A stretch of 64,000 nt of DNA from Nocardia yamanashiensis NBRC 100130 (GTDB taxonomy: Bacteria; Actinomycetota; Actinomycetes; Mycobacteriales; Mycobacteriaceae). Under the pieces are notes generated by a model. The model did not search any database and was not told the origin of the DNA. It was given only the letters and a program-made list of their open reading frames with translations. The stretch's first letter is position 1. The number at the start of each line of letters is the position of its first letter. This document shows, one piece after another, positions 53,206 through 61,500 of this stretch. The stretch is taken from NCBI RefSeq assembly GCF_001613325.1, contig NZ_BDCD01000031.1:1-64000 (forward strand). Reading direction: 5' to 3'. Made by a program: the position numbers and the translations under genes.

Positions 53206-54477
53206 TCAGGTGAGGCTGAGGCCGCGCTGGGCGAGCCAGGCCGCCGGATCCACGTGCTGCCCGCCGACGACGATCTCGAAATGCAGGTGCGGGCCGGTGG
53301 AGTCGCCGCGATTGCCGATACGGGCGATCTGCATGCCCGCCGGGACGCGTTCGCCCACCGAGACGAAGAAGTCGTACATGTGCCCGTAGACGGAGATGGT
53401 GCCGTCGTCGTGGCGGATGCGCACCCACAGGCCGAAGCCCTGGGCCGGGCCGGCGTCGATGACGGTGCCGGACGCGACCGCGTAGATGGGCGAGCCGAGC
53501 GGGCCCGCGATATCGATGCCCTGATGGAAAGTGCCCCAGCGGGAACCGAATCCGGAGGTGAACGCGCCCTTCGCGGGGAGCGCGAAACCGCCGGGCGCGT
53601 ACCCGGGCGGGAAGGTGCCGTCCGGATAGGGCGTGGTCGCCGACATCCACGGCTGGTACTCACCCGCGACGGCCGCCGCGGCTTCGGCCTTGGCGCGTTC
53701 CAGGGTCTGGCGGGCCGCCGCGGCCACTACCGCCGCCTCGCGCAGCTTCTCGCCGTTGTTGATGGCGTCCAGGTACCGCTTGGCGGTCGCCGGGGTGGTG
53801 TTCACCTGTAGCGGGTGCGCGACCGGAACCCGCACCGCCACACCGGGAGTCGCTTCCGCGTCCAAGGGGATGAGGCCGAGCGTGCTGTCCGCCGACGCGA
53901 GGACGACGACCGCTGTCATCCCGGCGAGCAGCACCCGATGCCTGATCGCCCAGGCTTTGGCGATCGGCGCCTGCCGCTCGAACTCCGCTCGTCCCCGCTC
54001 GGCCAGCGCCTTCGCCTCGGCCCGGGATCGTGGGCGGCGTCCCCACAACTCGACCGCCCGGTCCCGCGCGATCGGCGCCTGCTCCCGGGCCGCCGCGACA
54101 GCTTTGGCCGACGCGGCCGAGGCCCGCTCGAATTGCCCGCGCGCCCACGCGGAAGATGTCGCCGCCGGTGCCATGAGATGCGACCGGACACCCGGCGTGT
54201 AGGTCGCGGTCCGCCGGGTGAGCCGGGCGTGGCTTTCCGCGGCGTCGGAGTCCTCCGCACCGGCTTCGTCGGGCGCGGAAGCGGCCTCGTCGCTCTCCGG
54301 ATCGACCGCCTCGGCTGCTGGTGCGGCACGGCCGTTCGTGGGTGCGTTGTCGGTGCCCTGCGGCGCGGTCTCCACGTCCTCCGGTGCGTCGTCGGTGTCC
54401 GGCGTCGCCGCCGCTGTTGCCGCCGAGTCCTCCTCGGTGCTGATTCGTCCCCCCGGCACAGACCCCTCCTCAGGCAT
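53206..54477 (-). CDS. Membrane-anchored M23-family metallopeptidase
   Basis: About 423 residues. A long acidic, Ala/Asp-rich disordered N-terminus (to residue ~110) and a basic helical stretch lead to one membrane helix (HRVLLAGMTAVVVLASADS), a helical linker, then an M23/LytM domain with the zinc ligands in HQGIDIAGP, GHMYDFF and HLHFE. The extracytoplasmic domain should cut or sense peptidoglycan cross-links. ATG 54477 is the preferred start, though ATG 54489 or an internal start is possible. Convergent with purD and divergent from aspB. Confidence 0.82.
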   Translation of the reverse strand: MPEEGSVPGGRISTEEDSAATAAATPDTDDAPEDVETAPQGTDNAPTNGRAAPAAEAVDPESDEAASAPDEAGAEDSDAAESHARLTRRTATYTPGVRSHLMAPAATSSAWARGQFERASAASAKAVAAAREQAPIARDRAVELWGRRPRSRAEAKALAERGRAEFERQAPIAKAWAIRHRVLLAGMTAVVVLASADSTLGLIPLDAEATPGVAVRVPVAHPLQVNTTPATAKRYLDAINNGEKLREAAVVAAAARQTLERAKAEAAAAVAGEYQPWMSATTPYPDGTFPPGYAPGGFALPAKGAFTSGFGSRWGTFHQGIDIAGPLGSPIYAVASGTVIDAGPAQGFGLWVRIRHDDGTISVYGHMYDFFVSVGERVPAGMQIARIGNRGDSTGPHLHFEIVVGGQHVDPAAWLAQRGLSLT

Positions 54478-54517
54478 TCCGGCGACCATTGTCGGACAGC
54501 CGGGGGAGCGGGTGCTC

Positions 54518-54523
54518 TACCGT
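54518..54523 (+). promoter_or_regulatory. -10-like hexamer TACCGT before the aminotransferase gene
   Basis: TACCGT fits TANNNT and ends 7 nt before GTG 54531; supports a leaderless start. Confidence 0.5.
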
Positions 54524-54530
54524 CTGTCGG

Positions 54531-55688
54531 GTGCGTATCGAATCTCGGCGGTCGGCCATTCCTACTTTCTACGTGATGGACGTCTGGAAAGCAGCAGCTG
54601 AACGGGCCCGGACACACGGAGATGTGCTGGTGCTGGCGGCGGGGCAACCCTCCACGCCCGCGCCGCGGGCGGTATTGCGGGCAACCAAGCAGGCAATGGA
54701 CAGCGAATTGCTCGGCTACACCGAGACATTCGGGATTCTGGAGCTGCGGGAGGCCATCGCCGGGCATCACCGGGACACCTACGGGGTGCGGGCGAGCGCG
54801 GACGACGTGGTGGTGACGACCGGGTCCTCCGGCGCGTTCACACTGCTGTTCCTGGCCGCGTTCGACGCCGGGGACACCGTGGTGGTGGCGCGGCCCGGGT
54901 ATCCCGCCTACCGCAATACGCTAACCGCGCTGGGGTGCGAGGTGGTGGAGCTGGATTGCGGGCCGGAGACGCGGTTCCAGCCGACCGTGGCCATGCTGGA
55001 GGCGCTGCCGGAGCCGCCCGCGGGGCTGATCGTGGCGAGCCCGGCCAATCCGACCGGGACCATGATCGCGCCGGCCGAGCTGGCGGCGCTGGCGCGGTGG
55101 TGCGATGACCATGGGACGCTGCTGATTTCGGACGAGATCTACCACGGGATCGTCTACGACGACACCGAGCCGACTTCCTCGGCTTGGGAGACGTCACGAA
55201 ATTCGGTGGTTATCGGGTCGGTGTCGAAATACTTCTCCATGACCGGCTGGCGGCTGGGCTGGATGCTGGTGCCCGAGCACCTGCGGCCCGCGCTGCAGCG
55301 GCTGGCATCGAATATGACGGTGTGCCCGCCCGCTATTTCCCAGTTTGCGGCGGTGCACGCGTTCGGACCCGAGGCCAAGGAGGAACTGGACGGTCATGTG
55401 CGGCGGTATGCGGCCAATCGGCAGTTGCTGCTGAGCGGCTTGCCGAAGCTGGGCATCACCGATCTGGCCCCGGCCGACGGGGCGTTCTACGCCTATGCGG
55501 ATATCGCGCACCTGACCGACGATTCGATGGCGTGGTGCACCGAGGTGCTCGACCGCACCGGCGTCGCGCTCGCCCCGGGCATCGATTTCGATACGGTCAA
55601 CGGGCAGCACACGGTTCGCTTCTCGTTCGCCGGCGCGAGCGCCGATATTGAAGAGGCACTCGACCGGTTGGAACGCTATATGGCGTGA
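54531..55688 (+). CDS. aspB: PLP-dependent class I aminotransferase, AspB-like
   Basis: 385-residue fold-type I aminotransferase. The PLP lysine lies in GSVSKYFSMTGWRLGW; SPANPTGTMI and ISDEIYHGIVYDD hold the conserved Asn and Asp, and the C-terminal Arg is in HTVRFSFAG. It closely resembles Rv3565 (AspB), in particular IPTFYVMDVWKAAAERARTHGD near the start. The N-terminal VRIESRRSAIP fixes the start at GTG 54531, with TACCGT 7 nt upstream. Likely aspartate or aromatic/branched aminotransferase; substrate not certain. Confidence 0.85.
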   Translation: MRIESRRSAIPTFYVMDVWKAAAERARTHGDVLVLAAGQPSTPAPRAVLRATKQAMDSELLGYTETFGILELREAIAGHHRDTYGVRASADDVVVTTGSSGAFTLLFLAAFDAGDTVVVARPGYPAYRNTLTALGCEVVELDCGPETRFQPTVAMLEALPEPPAGLIVASPANPTGTMIAPAELAALARWCDDHGTLLISDEIYHGIVYDDTEPTSSAWETSRNSVVIGSVSKYFSMTGWRLGWMLVPEHLRPALQRLASNMTVCPPAISQFAAVHAFGPEAKEELDGHVRRYAANRQLLLSGLPKLGITDLAPADGAFYAYADIAHLTDDSMAWCTEVLDRTGVALAPGIDFDTVNGQHTVRFSFAGASADIEEALDRLERYMA

Positions 55689-55850
55689 TCTGCCAAGACT
55701 TTCCGGACTCGCCCACGGGCGAGCCGGGATGGGGTACAAAAGTGATACCGCTTTCCGCACGGCTCGCCCGTTTGCCCATCCGAAGTGGAATCACCACAGA
55801 TCGCACAGATTTGGCACTGATAAACCCATGATGACTGGCACGATGACACG

Positions 55851-56456
55851 GTGACCACTGCGACGACTCCGAAAGGCGAACGGCGTCGCCAAGCGCTGGT
55901 TTCAGCGGCCGCCGAGCTGTTGCTCGAAGGCGGCTTCGAAGCCGTCCGGCACCGCTCGGTGGCGACGCGGGCGGATCTGCCGCTGGCGTCCACGACGTAC
56001 TACTTCGAATCCCTCGAGGATCTGATCGCGCGGGCGGTCGAGTTCTCCGGGAACGCGGAACTCGATGCCATGCGCCGGCGCGTCGGCGAGGTGACGCATC
56101 GGCGGCGTGGGGCGGACGCGACGGTCGACCTGGTTCTGGACCTGCTGGTCGGTCCGGATTCTGCCGACGAGGACGTGCGCGGGCAGCTGATCGCCCGCTA
56201 CGAACGGTCCGTGGCGTCGGCGCGTCACCCCGAACTACGCGAGGTCCAGCTCCGACTACGCGCCCAGCTCGACGAACTCCTCGCGGATGTGCTGCGCCGA
56301 TCCGATCGGGTGGTTCGGGTCGAGCAGATACGCCGCCTGGTAGCGGTGGTGGACGGCGCCGTGGTGACCGCCCTCTGCGAATTCGACCCGCAGCCAAGGC
56401 GAGTCGCCCGCGGAGCCCTGCTCGAGGTCATCGACATCGTCGCGCCCCCGGTGTGA
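55851..56456 (+). CDS. TetR-family transcriptional regulator
   Basis: 201-residue TetR protein. The N-terminal HTH includes RRQALVSAAAELLLEGGFEAV, HRSVATRADLPLASTTYYFES; the C-terminal ~140 residues form a helical ligand domain. GTG 55851 begins about 160 nt after aspB. The target genes are not evident; the adjacent interval (55689-55850) contains GC-rich inverted repeats (for example around 55710-55730) that might be its operator. It is not the KstR repressor by size and N-terminus. Confidence 0.82.
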   Translation: MTTATTPKGERRRQALVSAAAELLLEGGFEAVRHRSVATRADLPLASTTYYFESLEDLIARAVEFSGNAELDAMRRRVGEVTHRRRGADATVDLVLDLLVGPDSADEDVRGQLIARYERSVASARHPELREVQLRLRAQLDELLADVLRRSDRVVRVEQIRRLVAVVDGAVVTALCEFDPQPRRVARGALLEVIDIVAPPV

Positions 56457-56473
56457 AACAACTCTCGTGACTC

Positions 56474-56610
56474 TCAGGGGCAAGCCCCTGAAACCCCGAC
56501 GGCGGGAAGTGAATCAGGGCATCGCCCCTGAAACAACCGGAGTGGAGTGAATCAGGGGTCCGCCCCTGAAACCCCATCACGGAATGATGCCGGGGCTCGC
56601 CGCTGAAGCC
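56474..56610. repeat. Tandem array of short hairpin units
   Basis: Three near-identical units with the form TCAGGGG-(5 nt)-CCCCTGAAACCCC occur at 56474-56497, 56514-56538 and 56552-56575, spaced 38-40 bp, and a degenerate fourth at 56589-56610. Each unit is a 7-bp inverted repeat followed by AAAC. They lie between the TetR gene and purB. The period and lack of unique spacers rule out CRISPR; they resemble palindromic intergenic repeat elements. Confidence 0.75.
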
Positions 56611-56701
56611 CGGAGGGGAGGATGGGCGCGCCGCTGGAACGCTCGACGGGTGTGTCGCGGGCTAGTTCAACCGCGCCTGCGGGCGGTCAGCATCACCCCG
56701 G

Positions 56702-56707
56702 TAAACT
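56702..56707 (+). promoter_or_regulatory. -10-like hexamer TAAACT before purB
   Basis: TAAACT fits TANNNT and ends 8 nt before the GTG of purB, with no ribosome binding site. Confidence 0.55.
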
Positions 56708-56715
56708 GGCGAAAC

Positions 56716-58137
56716 GTGACCTTTGTGCCTAACGTCCTCGCCACTCGCTATGCCAGTCCCGAGCTTGTCCACCTGTGGTCGCCGGAGAACAAGATCGTGC
56801 TCGAGCGGCGGCTGTGGCTGGAGGTGTTGCGGGCGCAGGCCGAGCTCGGGATCGATGTGCCGGCGGGGGTCGTCGAGGATTACGAGCGGGTCATCGATCA
56901 GGTGGATCTGAAGTCGATCGCGGAGCGGGAGCGGGTCACCCGGCATGACGTGAAGGCGCGGATCGAGGAGTTCAATGCGCTGGCCGGGCACGAGCATGTG
57001 CACAAGGGCATGACTTCTCGCGATCTCACCGAGAATGTCGAGCAACTGCAGATCCGGCTGTCGCTGGAGCACGTGTACAAGCACGGTGTGGCCATCGCGG
57101 CGCGGCTGGCCGAGCGGGCCGCCGAATATCAGACGCTGGTCATGGCGGGGCGTTCGCACAATGTCGCGGCCCAGGCCACCACGCTCGGCAAGCGGTTCGC
57201 CTCTGCGGCCGATGAGCTGCTGATCGCGCTCACCCGGCTGCGGGAGCTGATCGACCGGTATCCGCTGCGCGGGATCAAGGGGCCGATGGGCACCGCACAG
57301 GACATGCTGGATCTGCTCGGCGGCGATGCGGCCAAGCTGGCGCAGCTGGAGCAGAAAGTGGCGCGGCACTTGGGTTTTGCCAATGTGTTCACCAGCGTCG
57401 GGCAGATCTACCCGCGGTCGCTGGACCACGATGTGCTGTCGGCGCTGGTGCAGGTCGGCGCCGGGCCGTCGTCCTTCGCCCACACCATTCGCCTGATGGC
57501 CGGCCACGAACTGGTGACCGAGGGCTTCCAGCCGGGCCAGGTCGGCTCCTCGGCCATGCCGCACAAGATGAACACCCGCTCCTGCGAGCGCGTCAACGGC
57601 CTGCAGGTGGTGCTGCGCGGCTACGCCTCCATGGCGGCCGAACTGGCGGGCGCGCAGTGGAACGAGGGTGACGTGTTCTGCTCGGTGGTGCGCCGGGTCG
57701 CGCTGCCGGACGCCTTCTTCGCCATCGACGGCATGATGGAGACCTTCCTGACCGTGCTCGCCGAATTCGGCGCGTACCCGGCCGTCATCGACCGCGAACT
57801 CAACCGCTACCTGCCGTTCCTGGCCACCACCCGCATCCTGATGGCGGCCGTGCGCGCGGGCGTGGGCCGCGAGACCGCGCACGAGGTCATCAAGGAGCAC
57901 GCCGTCGCGGTGGCGCTGGCCATGCGCGAGCAGGGCCGCGAACCCGATCTGCTGGATCGCCTGGCCGCCGACGACCGGATGCCGCTGGATCGCGAAGCCC
58001 TCGATATCGCGCTGGCCGACCGTTCCGCGTTCATCGGCGCGGCCGAGGCGCAGGCCGGGGATGTCATCGCCCAGGTGCAGAAGCTGGTGGACGCCAACCC
58101 GGAGGCCGCGCGCTACACCCCGTCGCCGATCCTCTGA
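56716..58137 (+). CDS. purB: Adenylosuccinate lyase PurB
   Basis: 473-residue fumarase/aspartase-superfamily enzyme acting at two steps of purine synthesis. Signature GSSAMPHKMNTRSCE, MTSRDLTENVEQLQI and MAGRSHNVAAQATTLGKRF are visible. GTG 56716 is chosen because the protein family begins near FVPNVLATRYASPE and a TAAACT hexamer lies 8 nt upstream; longer frames begin inside the repeat array. A strong terminator follows. Confidence 0.94.
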   Translation: MTFVPNVLATRYASPELVHLWSPENKIVLERRLWLEVLRAQAELGIDVPAGVVEDYERVIDQVDLKSIAERERVTRHDVKARIEEFNALAGHEHVHKGMTSRDLTENVEQLQIRLSLEHVYKHGVAIAARLAERAAEYQTLVMAGRSHNVAAQATTLGKRFASAADELLIALTRLRELIDRYPLRGIKGPMGTAQDMLDLLGGDAAKLAQLEQKVARHLGFANVFTSVGQIYPRSLDHDVLSALVQVGAGPSSFAHTIRLMAGHELVTEGFQPGQVGSSAMPHKMNTRSCERVNGLQVVLRGYASMAAELAGAQWNEGDVFCSVVRRVALPDAFFAIDGMMETFLTVLAEFGAYPAVIDRELNRYLPFLATTRILMAAVRAGVGRETAHEVIKEHAVAVALAMREQGREPDLLDRLAADDRMPLDREALDIALADRSAFIGAAEAQAGDVIAQVQKLVDANPEAARYTPSPIL

Positions 58138-58158
58138 CGGATCCGTCGCCGTAGCATT

Positions 58159-58197
58159 TTCGCCCCGGCTCGCTGCCGAGCCGGGGCGAATTGTGTT
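58159..58197 (+). terminator. Terminator of purB
   Basis: 14-bp perfect stem (58159-58172 and 58177-58190), loop CTGC, followed by TTGTGTT. Confidence 0.82.
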
Positions 58198-58211
58198 CGC
58201 GGGGGCCCATT

Positions 58212-58217
58212 TAGGCT
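58212..58217 (+). promoter_or_regulatory. -10-like hexamer TAGGCT before the second HIT gene
   Basis: TAGGCT fits TANNNT and ends 7 nt before ATG 58225; no ribosome binding site is seen. Confidence 0.5.
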
Positions 58218-58224
58218 TCCGCTC

Positions 58225-58662
58225 ATGAACCCGTACACCATCTTCGCCGACATCGTCGCCGGTCGCGCCCCGTCCAGCAAGGTCTACGAGGACGCGGACG
58301 TCGTTGCCTTCATGGACATCCGGCCCTTCACGCCCGGTCACCTGCTGGTGATTCCGAAGGTGCCGGCGCGCAGCCTGTCGGAGCTGGATCCGGCCGTGGG
58401 CGGCAAACTGTTCCAGGTCGGGCAGCGGCTGGCGGCGGCGCTGCGCGAATCCGAGGTGCGCTGCGACGGCGTGAACTTCTTCCTGGCCGACGGCGTGACG
58501 GCGGGACAGGAAGTTTTCCACGTGCATCTGCACGTGATTCCCCGCACCCCCGGCGACGGCTTCGGGCTTCGTGGCCGACCGACCAGTCCCCGTCGCGAGG
58601 ACCTCGATTACCTCGCCGGATCGATCAAGGGCGCGCTCGCCCGCGCGGCGGGAGACTCATAG
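58225..58662 (+). CDS. HIT-family hydrolase (second copy)
   Basis: 145-residue HIT protein with the triad VFHVHLHVIPR (HxHxH) and MDIRPFTPGHLLVIPK. It is only distantly similar to the HIT protein after phoR. Likely a nucleoside phosphoramidase or related hydrolase; substrate unknown. It starts 87 nt after purB, with a leaderless-type promoter. Confidence 0.88.
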   Translation: MNPYTIFADIVAGRAPSSKVYEDADVVAFMDIRPFTPGHLLVIPKVPARSLSELDPAVGGKLFQVGQRLAAALRESEVRCDGVNFFLADGVTAGQEVFHVHLHVIPRTPGDGFGLRGRPTSPRREDLDYLAGSIKGALARAAGDS

Positions 58663-58791
58663 CCGAACCGCATTAGCATATGCGTACCACCTGGTTTGCC
58701 AGCGACACGCCAAAACCGGAATCCCCCGCGCGATCACCCGCACTCGAGTTACGTTTGATTGCCATTGTGGTGGGCTGATGGAGGTGGGGAC

Positions 58792-59751
58792 ATGCGTAGA
58801 AGTGTCGTGGCCGCAGCGATTTTGGCGATCGCCGCAGGTTTGCTGGGTCCGGCCGCGGTAACCCCGGCAACCGCGCATGCGGCCCAGGTCTTACGCGTGG
58901 ACGAGCTCAGCGCCACCCGTTCCGCCCTCTTCATCGATTCCTCGGCAATGGGCCGCACCATCCAGGTCCAGGTGCTGCATCCGGCCGGCGGCGGCGCCCG
59001 CCCCAGCTATTACCTGCTGGACGGTCTGGACCCCGGTACCACCCAGAGCACCTGGACCAATGCCACCGACGCGGAAAGTTTCTTCCGCAGCCGGAACGTC
59101 AATGTGGTGCTCCCGGTCGGCGGCCAGGTCAGCTACTACACCGACTGGATCAGCGACGACCCGCGCTTCGGCCGCTACAAGTGGGAAACCTTTCTGACAG
59201 AAGAACTTCCGCCCATCATCGACTCCTACTTCGCGGGTAACGGAGTGAACGCCATCGGCGGGCTCAGCATGGGCGGCGGCGCGGCCTACACCCTCGCCGC
59301 GCGGCATCCGGACCTGTATCGCGCGGTGGCGGGCTACAGCGCCTGCCCGGACACCTCGGTGGCGCAGGCCGCCATCTTCTTCTCCGTCGCCAATCGCGGT
59401 GGCAATCCGCTGAACATGTGGGGCGACCCGGGGAATCCGGCCTGGGCGCAGCACAATCCGGCGCTCATGACCGACGCCCTGCGCGGCAAGACCCTCTACC
59501 TCTCCACCGGCACCGGCATTCCCGGCCAGCACGAACTGGAGCTGAAACCACAGCTGGCGGAGAATATTTTCCTGGGCGGGCCCATCGAGGCCGGGGTGGA
59601 CGGTTGCGTGGTCGCGTTCGAGGCCCGGCTGCGTTCGGCCGGCATTCCGGTGCGGGTCGAGTACAACCCGGTGGGCACGCATTCCTGGTCGTACTGGCAG
59701 GACGCGCTGCACAACTCCTGGCCCACCATCGGCGGTGCGATCGGAGCCTAG
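58792..59751 (+). CDS. Secreted antigen-85-like esterase/mycolyltransferase
   Basis: 319-residue protein with an Ala/Leu-rich signal peptide (cleavage likely after ATAHA, about residue 31) and an alpha/beta-hydrolase domain of the antigen 85 type. Nucleophile Ser lies in IGGLSMGGGAAY and the His in GTHSWSYW; SYYLLDGLDPGTTQSTW and NVVLPVGGQVSYYTDW match Ag85/esterase family strands. It may transfer mycolic acids to trehalose or arabinogalactan, or be an esterase D-type hydrolase. Its presence supports a mycolate-bearing envelope. GGAGGTGGGGAC precedes ATG 58792. Confidence 0.85.
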   Translation: MRRSVVAAAILAIAAGLLGPAAVTPATAHAAQVLRVDELSATRSALFIDSSAMGRTIQVQVLHPAGGGARPSYYLLDGLDPGTTQSTWTNATDAESFFRSRNVNVVLPVGGQVSYYTDWISDDPRFGRYKWETFLTEELPPIIDSYFAGNGVNAIGGLSMGGGAAYTLAARHPDLYRAVAGYSACPDTSVAQAAIFFSVANRGGNPLNMWGDPGNPAWAQHNPALMTDALRGKTLYLSTGTGIPGQHELELKPQLAENIFLGGPIEAGVDGCVVAFEARLRSAGIPVRVEYNPVGTHSWSYWQDALHNSWPTIGGAIGA

Positions 59752-59770
59752 GCCCCGATCGCATTCCGAA

Positions 59771-59986
59771 TCAGCTTCCCGGGCGGTTGAATTCGCCGTC
59801 CTTGGCCCCGGCGACGAAGGCCTGCCATTCGCCGGGGGTGAAGATCAAGACCGGCCCCTCCGGATTGCGGGAATCCCGCAATCCGATATTTCCGCTGGCC
59901 AGGAAGGCGATTTCGACGCCCTCGGCACTGTCGTCGCCGCGTCGCCAGACGACATCGGCTTCGATTTCGCGGTTCTTCGCTTCCAC
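59771..59986 (-). CDS. DUF397-type small protein
   Basis: 71-residue protein with the DUF397 pattern: VEIAFLASGNIGLRDSRNPE then the closing LIFTPGEWQAFVAGAKDGEF. DUF397 proteins usually accompany an XRE regulator and may act as antitoxin-like partners, but no such regulator is next to it here. GTG 59986 has AGGAG 6-7 nt upstream. Confidence 0.78.
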   Translation of the reverse strand: MEAKNREIEADVVWRRGDDSAEGVEIAFLASGNIGLRDSRNPEGPVLIFTPGEWQAFVAGAKDGEFNRPGS

Positions 59987-60103
59987 TCCGGACTCCTGTG
60001 CGCTTGCCAGTACTGGACGGTGATGTGGATCGCAATCATGATGCCAGGGTTTGTGCGGGGTCCGGATCGGATATTCCATTCTGTGTCAGCGGAAGGAGGT
60101 ACG

Positions 60104-60322
60104 GTGCGCACGCCATGGTCCCCACAGCGAGCCGCCCCCATCTCCGACAGCTGTGAGATGGTCCCGGAGCGGTTCACGCCGGAGCTTGCTCACAGCATCC
60201 TGCGGATTCACCGAAGTTGTCCGACCGATCAGTGTGCTCGGCGCAAGGCGGCGGTCTTCTATCTCTACGAGCATCGTCAGCAGCACGTGGCCGCCGTCGG
60301 CCGCGCGCGGCGGGCGCGCTAG
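60104..60322 (+). CDS. Small hypothetical protein, Cys-containing
   Basis: 72-residue protein starting at GTG 60104 just after a strong GGAAGGAGGT. It contains RIHRSCPTDQCARRKAAVFYLYEH, with CxxxxC and basic residues, then a basic C-terminus. It diverges from the DUF397 gene. Its TAG overlaps the CTA of the convergent DUF2330 gene (CTAG at 60319-60322). No function recognised. Confidence 0.6.
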   Translation: MRTPWSPQRAAPISDSCEMVPERFTPELAHSILRIHRSCPTDQCARRKAAVFYLYEHRQQHVAAVGRARRAR

Positions 60323-61407
60323 CCGGTTCGGCGCAGGACCGACGCCACCGCCAGTACCACCGCGAAGAGCGTTGCCAGTGCCGCGCCGATGATCACGAAA
60401 CCGGCGGGCACGCCCAGGAATTCGATGTACTCGGTGCGATGGGTGGTAGCGCGGTAGTCGGTATCGGCGGTGTCGGCGAAGGTGAAATCCGAGGTGATGT
60501 CGGCGGGGCGGGACACGTAGGTGTACAGCTCGGTCAGGTAGTCGCGCCCGCCCGAGGCCAATTGCGCGAGGTCGGGATCGGTGACGTGCCCGAGCCGTCC
60601 GGCGAATTGGACCGATACGCTCTGCCGCGCGGCATCGGCGTCGGCGCGCTGCACGCGATGCTCGCCCAGTACGTACAGCCGGACCGTCTGCGGCGTGGTC
60701 GCGGCGCTCGACATCCGCATCGGGTAGACGAGGCGATCGGCGGCGAAGCTGAGCCGCACCGGATCCAGCGCCCCTGACAGCGGTTCGGAACCGGTGAGCC
60801 GTATGGCCACGAACGACCAGCCCGCCGCCAGATACGGGCTCATGGTCGCGACCACTTCCGGCTTCATGACATAGCCGTTGTCCCGCAACCACGTCTGCAC
60901 GCCGGTGATATCGCCGCCGCTGAGCGTGGTGGCCTCCAACGGACCGAGTTGCACCTGCCCCAGCACGGTCGGCGCCGCCGCACCCGGCGCGCCGCCCGCC
61001 ACCGCCCCGTCCGCATCGGAATCCCCGAACCACCGCCGATCGGTGATCACCTCCGGTGCGGTAGCGGCCCGCAGCGCGGTGAAGGTGGCCGCCTTGCCCG
61101 CGCTCACCGTGGCGGGCGTCGGCGTCGGCACCAGCAACGCCGCCTCGGTGCCCTGACTCTGCAACGACAGCCGCATCAGAATGGTCTCGCGCTGCCCGTC
61201 CCAACTCAGCGCCGCCGTCTCCCCGGCCACGGAAGCGGCACCGTCCGCCGGTGCGGCGATCCCGCCGCACGCGCAAGCCGAAGCCGGCGCAGCCAAACCC
61301 ATTCCCCCCGCCCCGACCAGCAACGCCGCCGCCGTGATCACCCGGGCCGTCTTGCGCAACAGCATGGCCGCCAGACTAGGCGCGCCAAGGGCGATTCCGC
61401 TCGTCAT
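60319..61407 (-). CDS. DUF2330-type exported/membrane protein
   Basis: 362-residue protein with an N-terminal signal-like stretch (VITAAALLVGAGGMGLAAPASA), a Cys-rich start of the mature part (ACACGGIAAPAD) and a C-terminal membrane helix (FVIIGAALATLFAVVLAVASVL). The middle has MRLSLQSQGTEAALLVPTPTPA and WLRDNGYVM segments of DUF2330. Such proteins may bind metal or heme at the CxCGG. ATG 61407 has GAGGGGA 7 nt upstream. Divergent from ptrB. Confidence 0.75.
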   Translation of the reverse strand: MTSGIALGAPSLAAMLLRKTARVITAAALLVGAGGMGLAAPASACACGGIAAPADGAASVAGETAALSWDGQRETILMRLSLQSQGTEAALLVPTPTPATVSAGKAATFTALRAATAPEVITDRRWFGDSDADGAVAGGAPGAAAPTVLGQVQLGPLEATTLSGGDITGVQTWLRDNGYVMKPEVVATMSPYLAAGWSFVAIRLTGSEPLSGALDPVRLSFAADRLVYPMRMSSAATTPQTVRLYVLGEHRVQRADADAARQSVSVQFAGRLGHVTDPDLAQLASGGRDYLTELYTYVSRPADITSDFTFADTADTDYRATTHRTEYIEFLGVPAGFVIIGAALATLFAVVLAVASVLRRTG

Positions 61408-61488
61408 CCGGGTTCCCCTCGCCATCTCGGATGGACGAGCCGGTCGTGTCCGGTGAGGGCGTTGAGTGGTGGTGCGGGGGTACCCCAC

Positions 61489-61494
61489 TAACGT
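61489..61494 (+). promoter_or_regulatory. -10-like hexamer TAACGT before ptrB
   Basis: TAACGT fits TANNNT and ends 6 nt before ATG 61501; no ribosome binding site is seen. Confidence 0.5.
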
Positions 61495-61500
61495 GGACGC

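Noticed and set aside
51813..53663. Minus-strand open frame opposite purD
   Set aside because: purD on the plus strand has all family motifs; the reverse frame is a GC shadow.
56474..56610. CRISPR array
   Set aside because: Repeats are ~24 bp with 14-16 bp intervals, units diverge, intervals are not unique spacers of regular length, and no cas genes are present.
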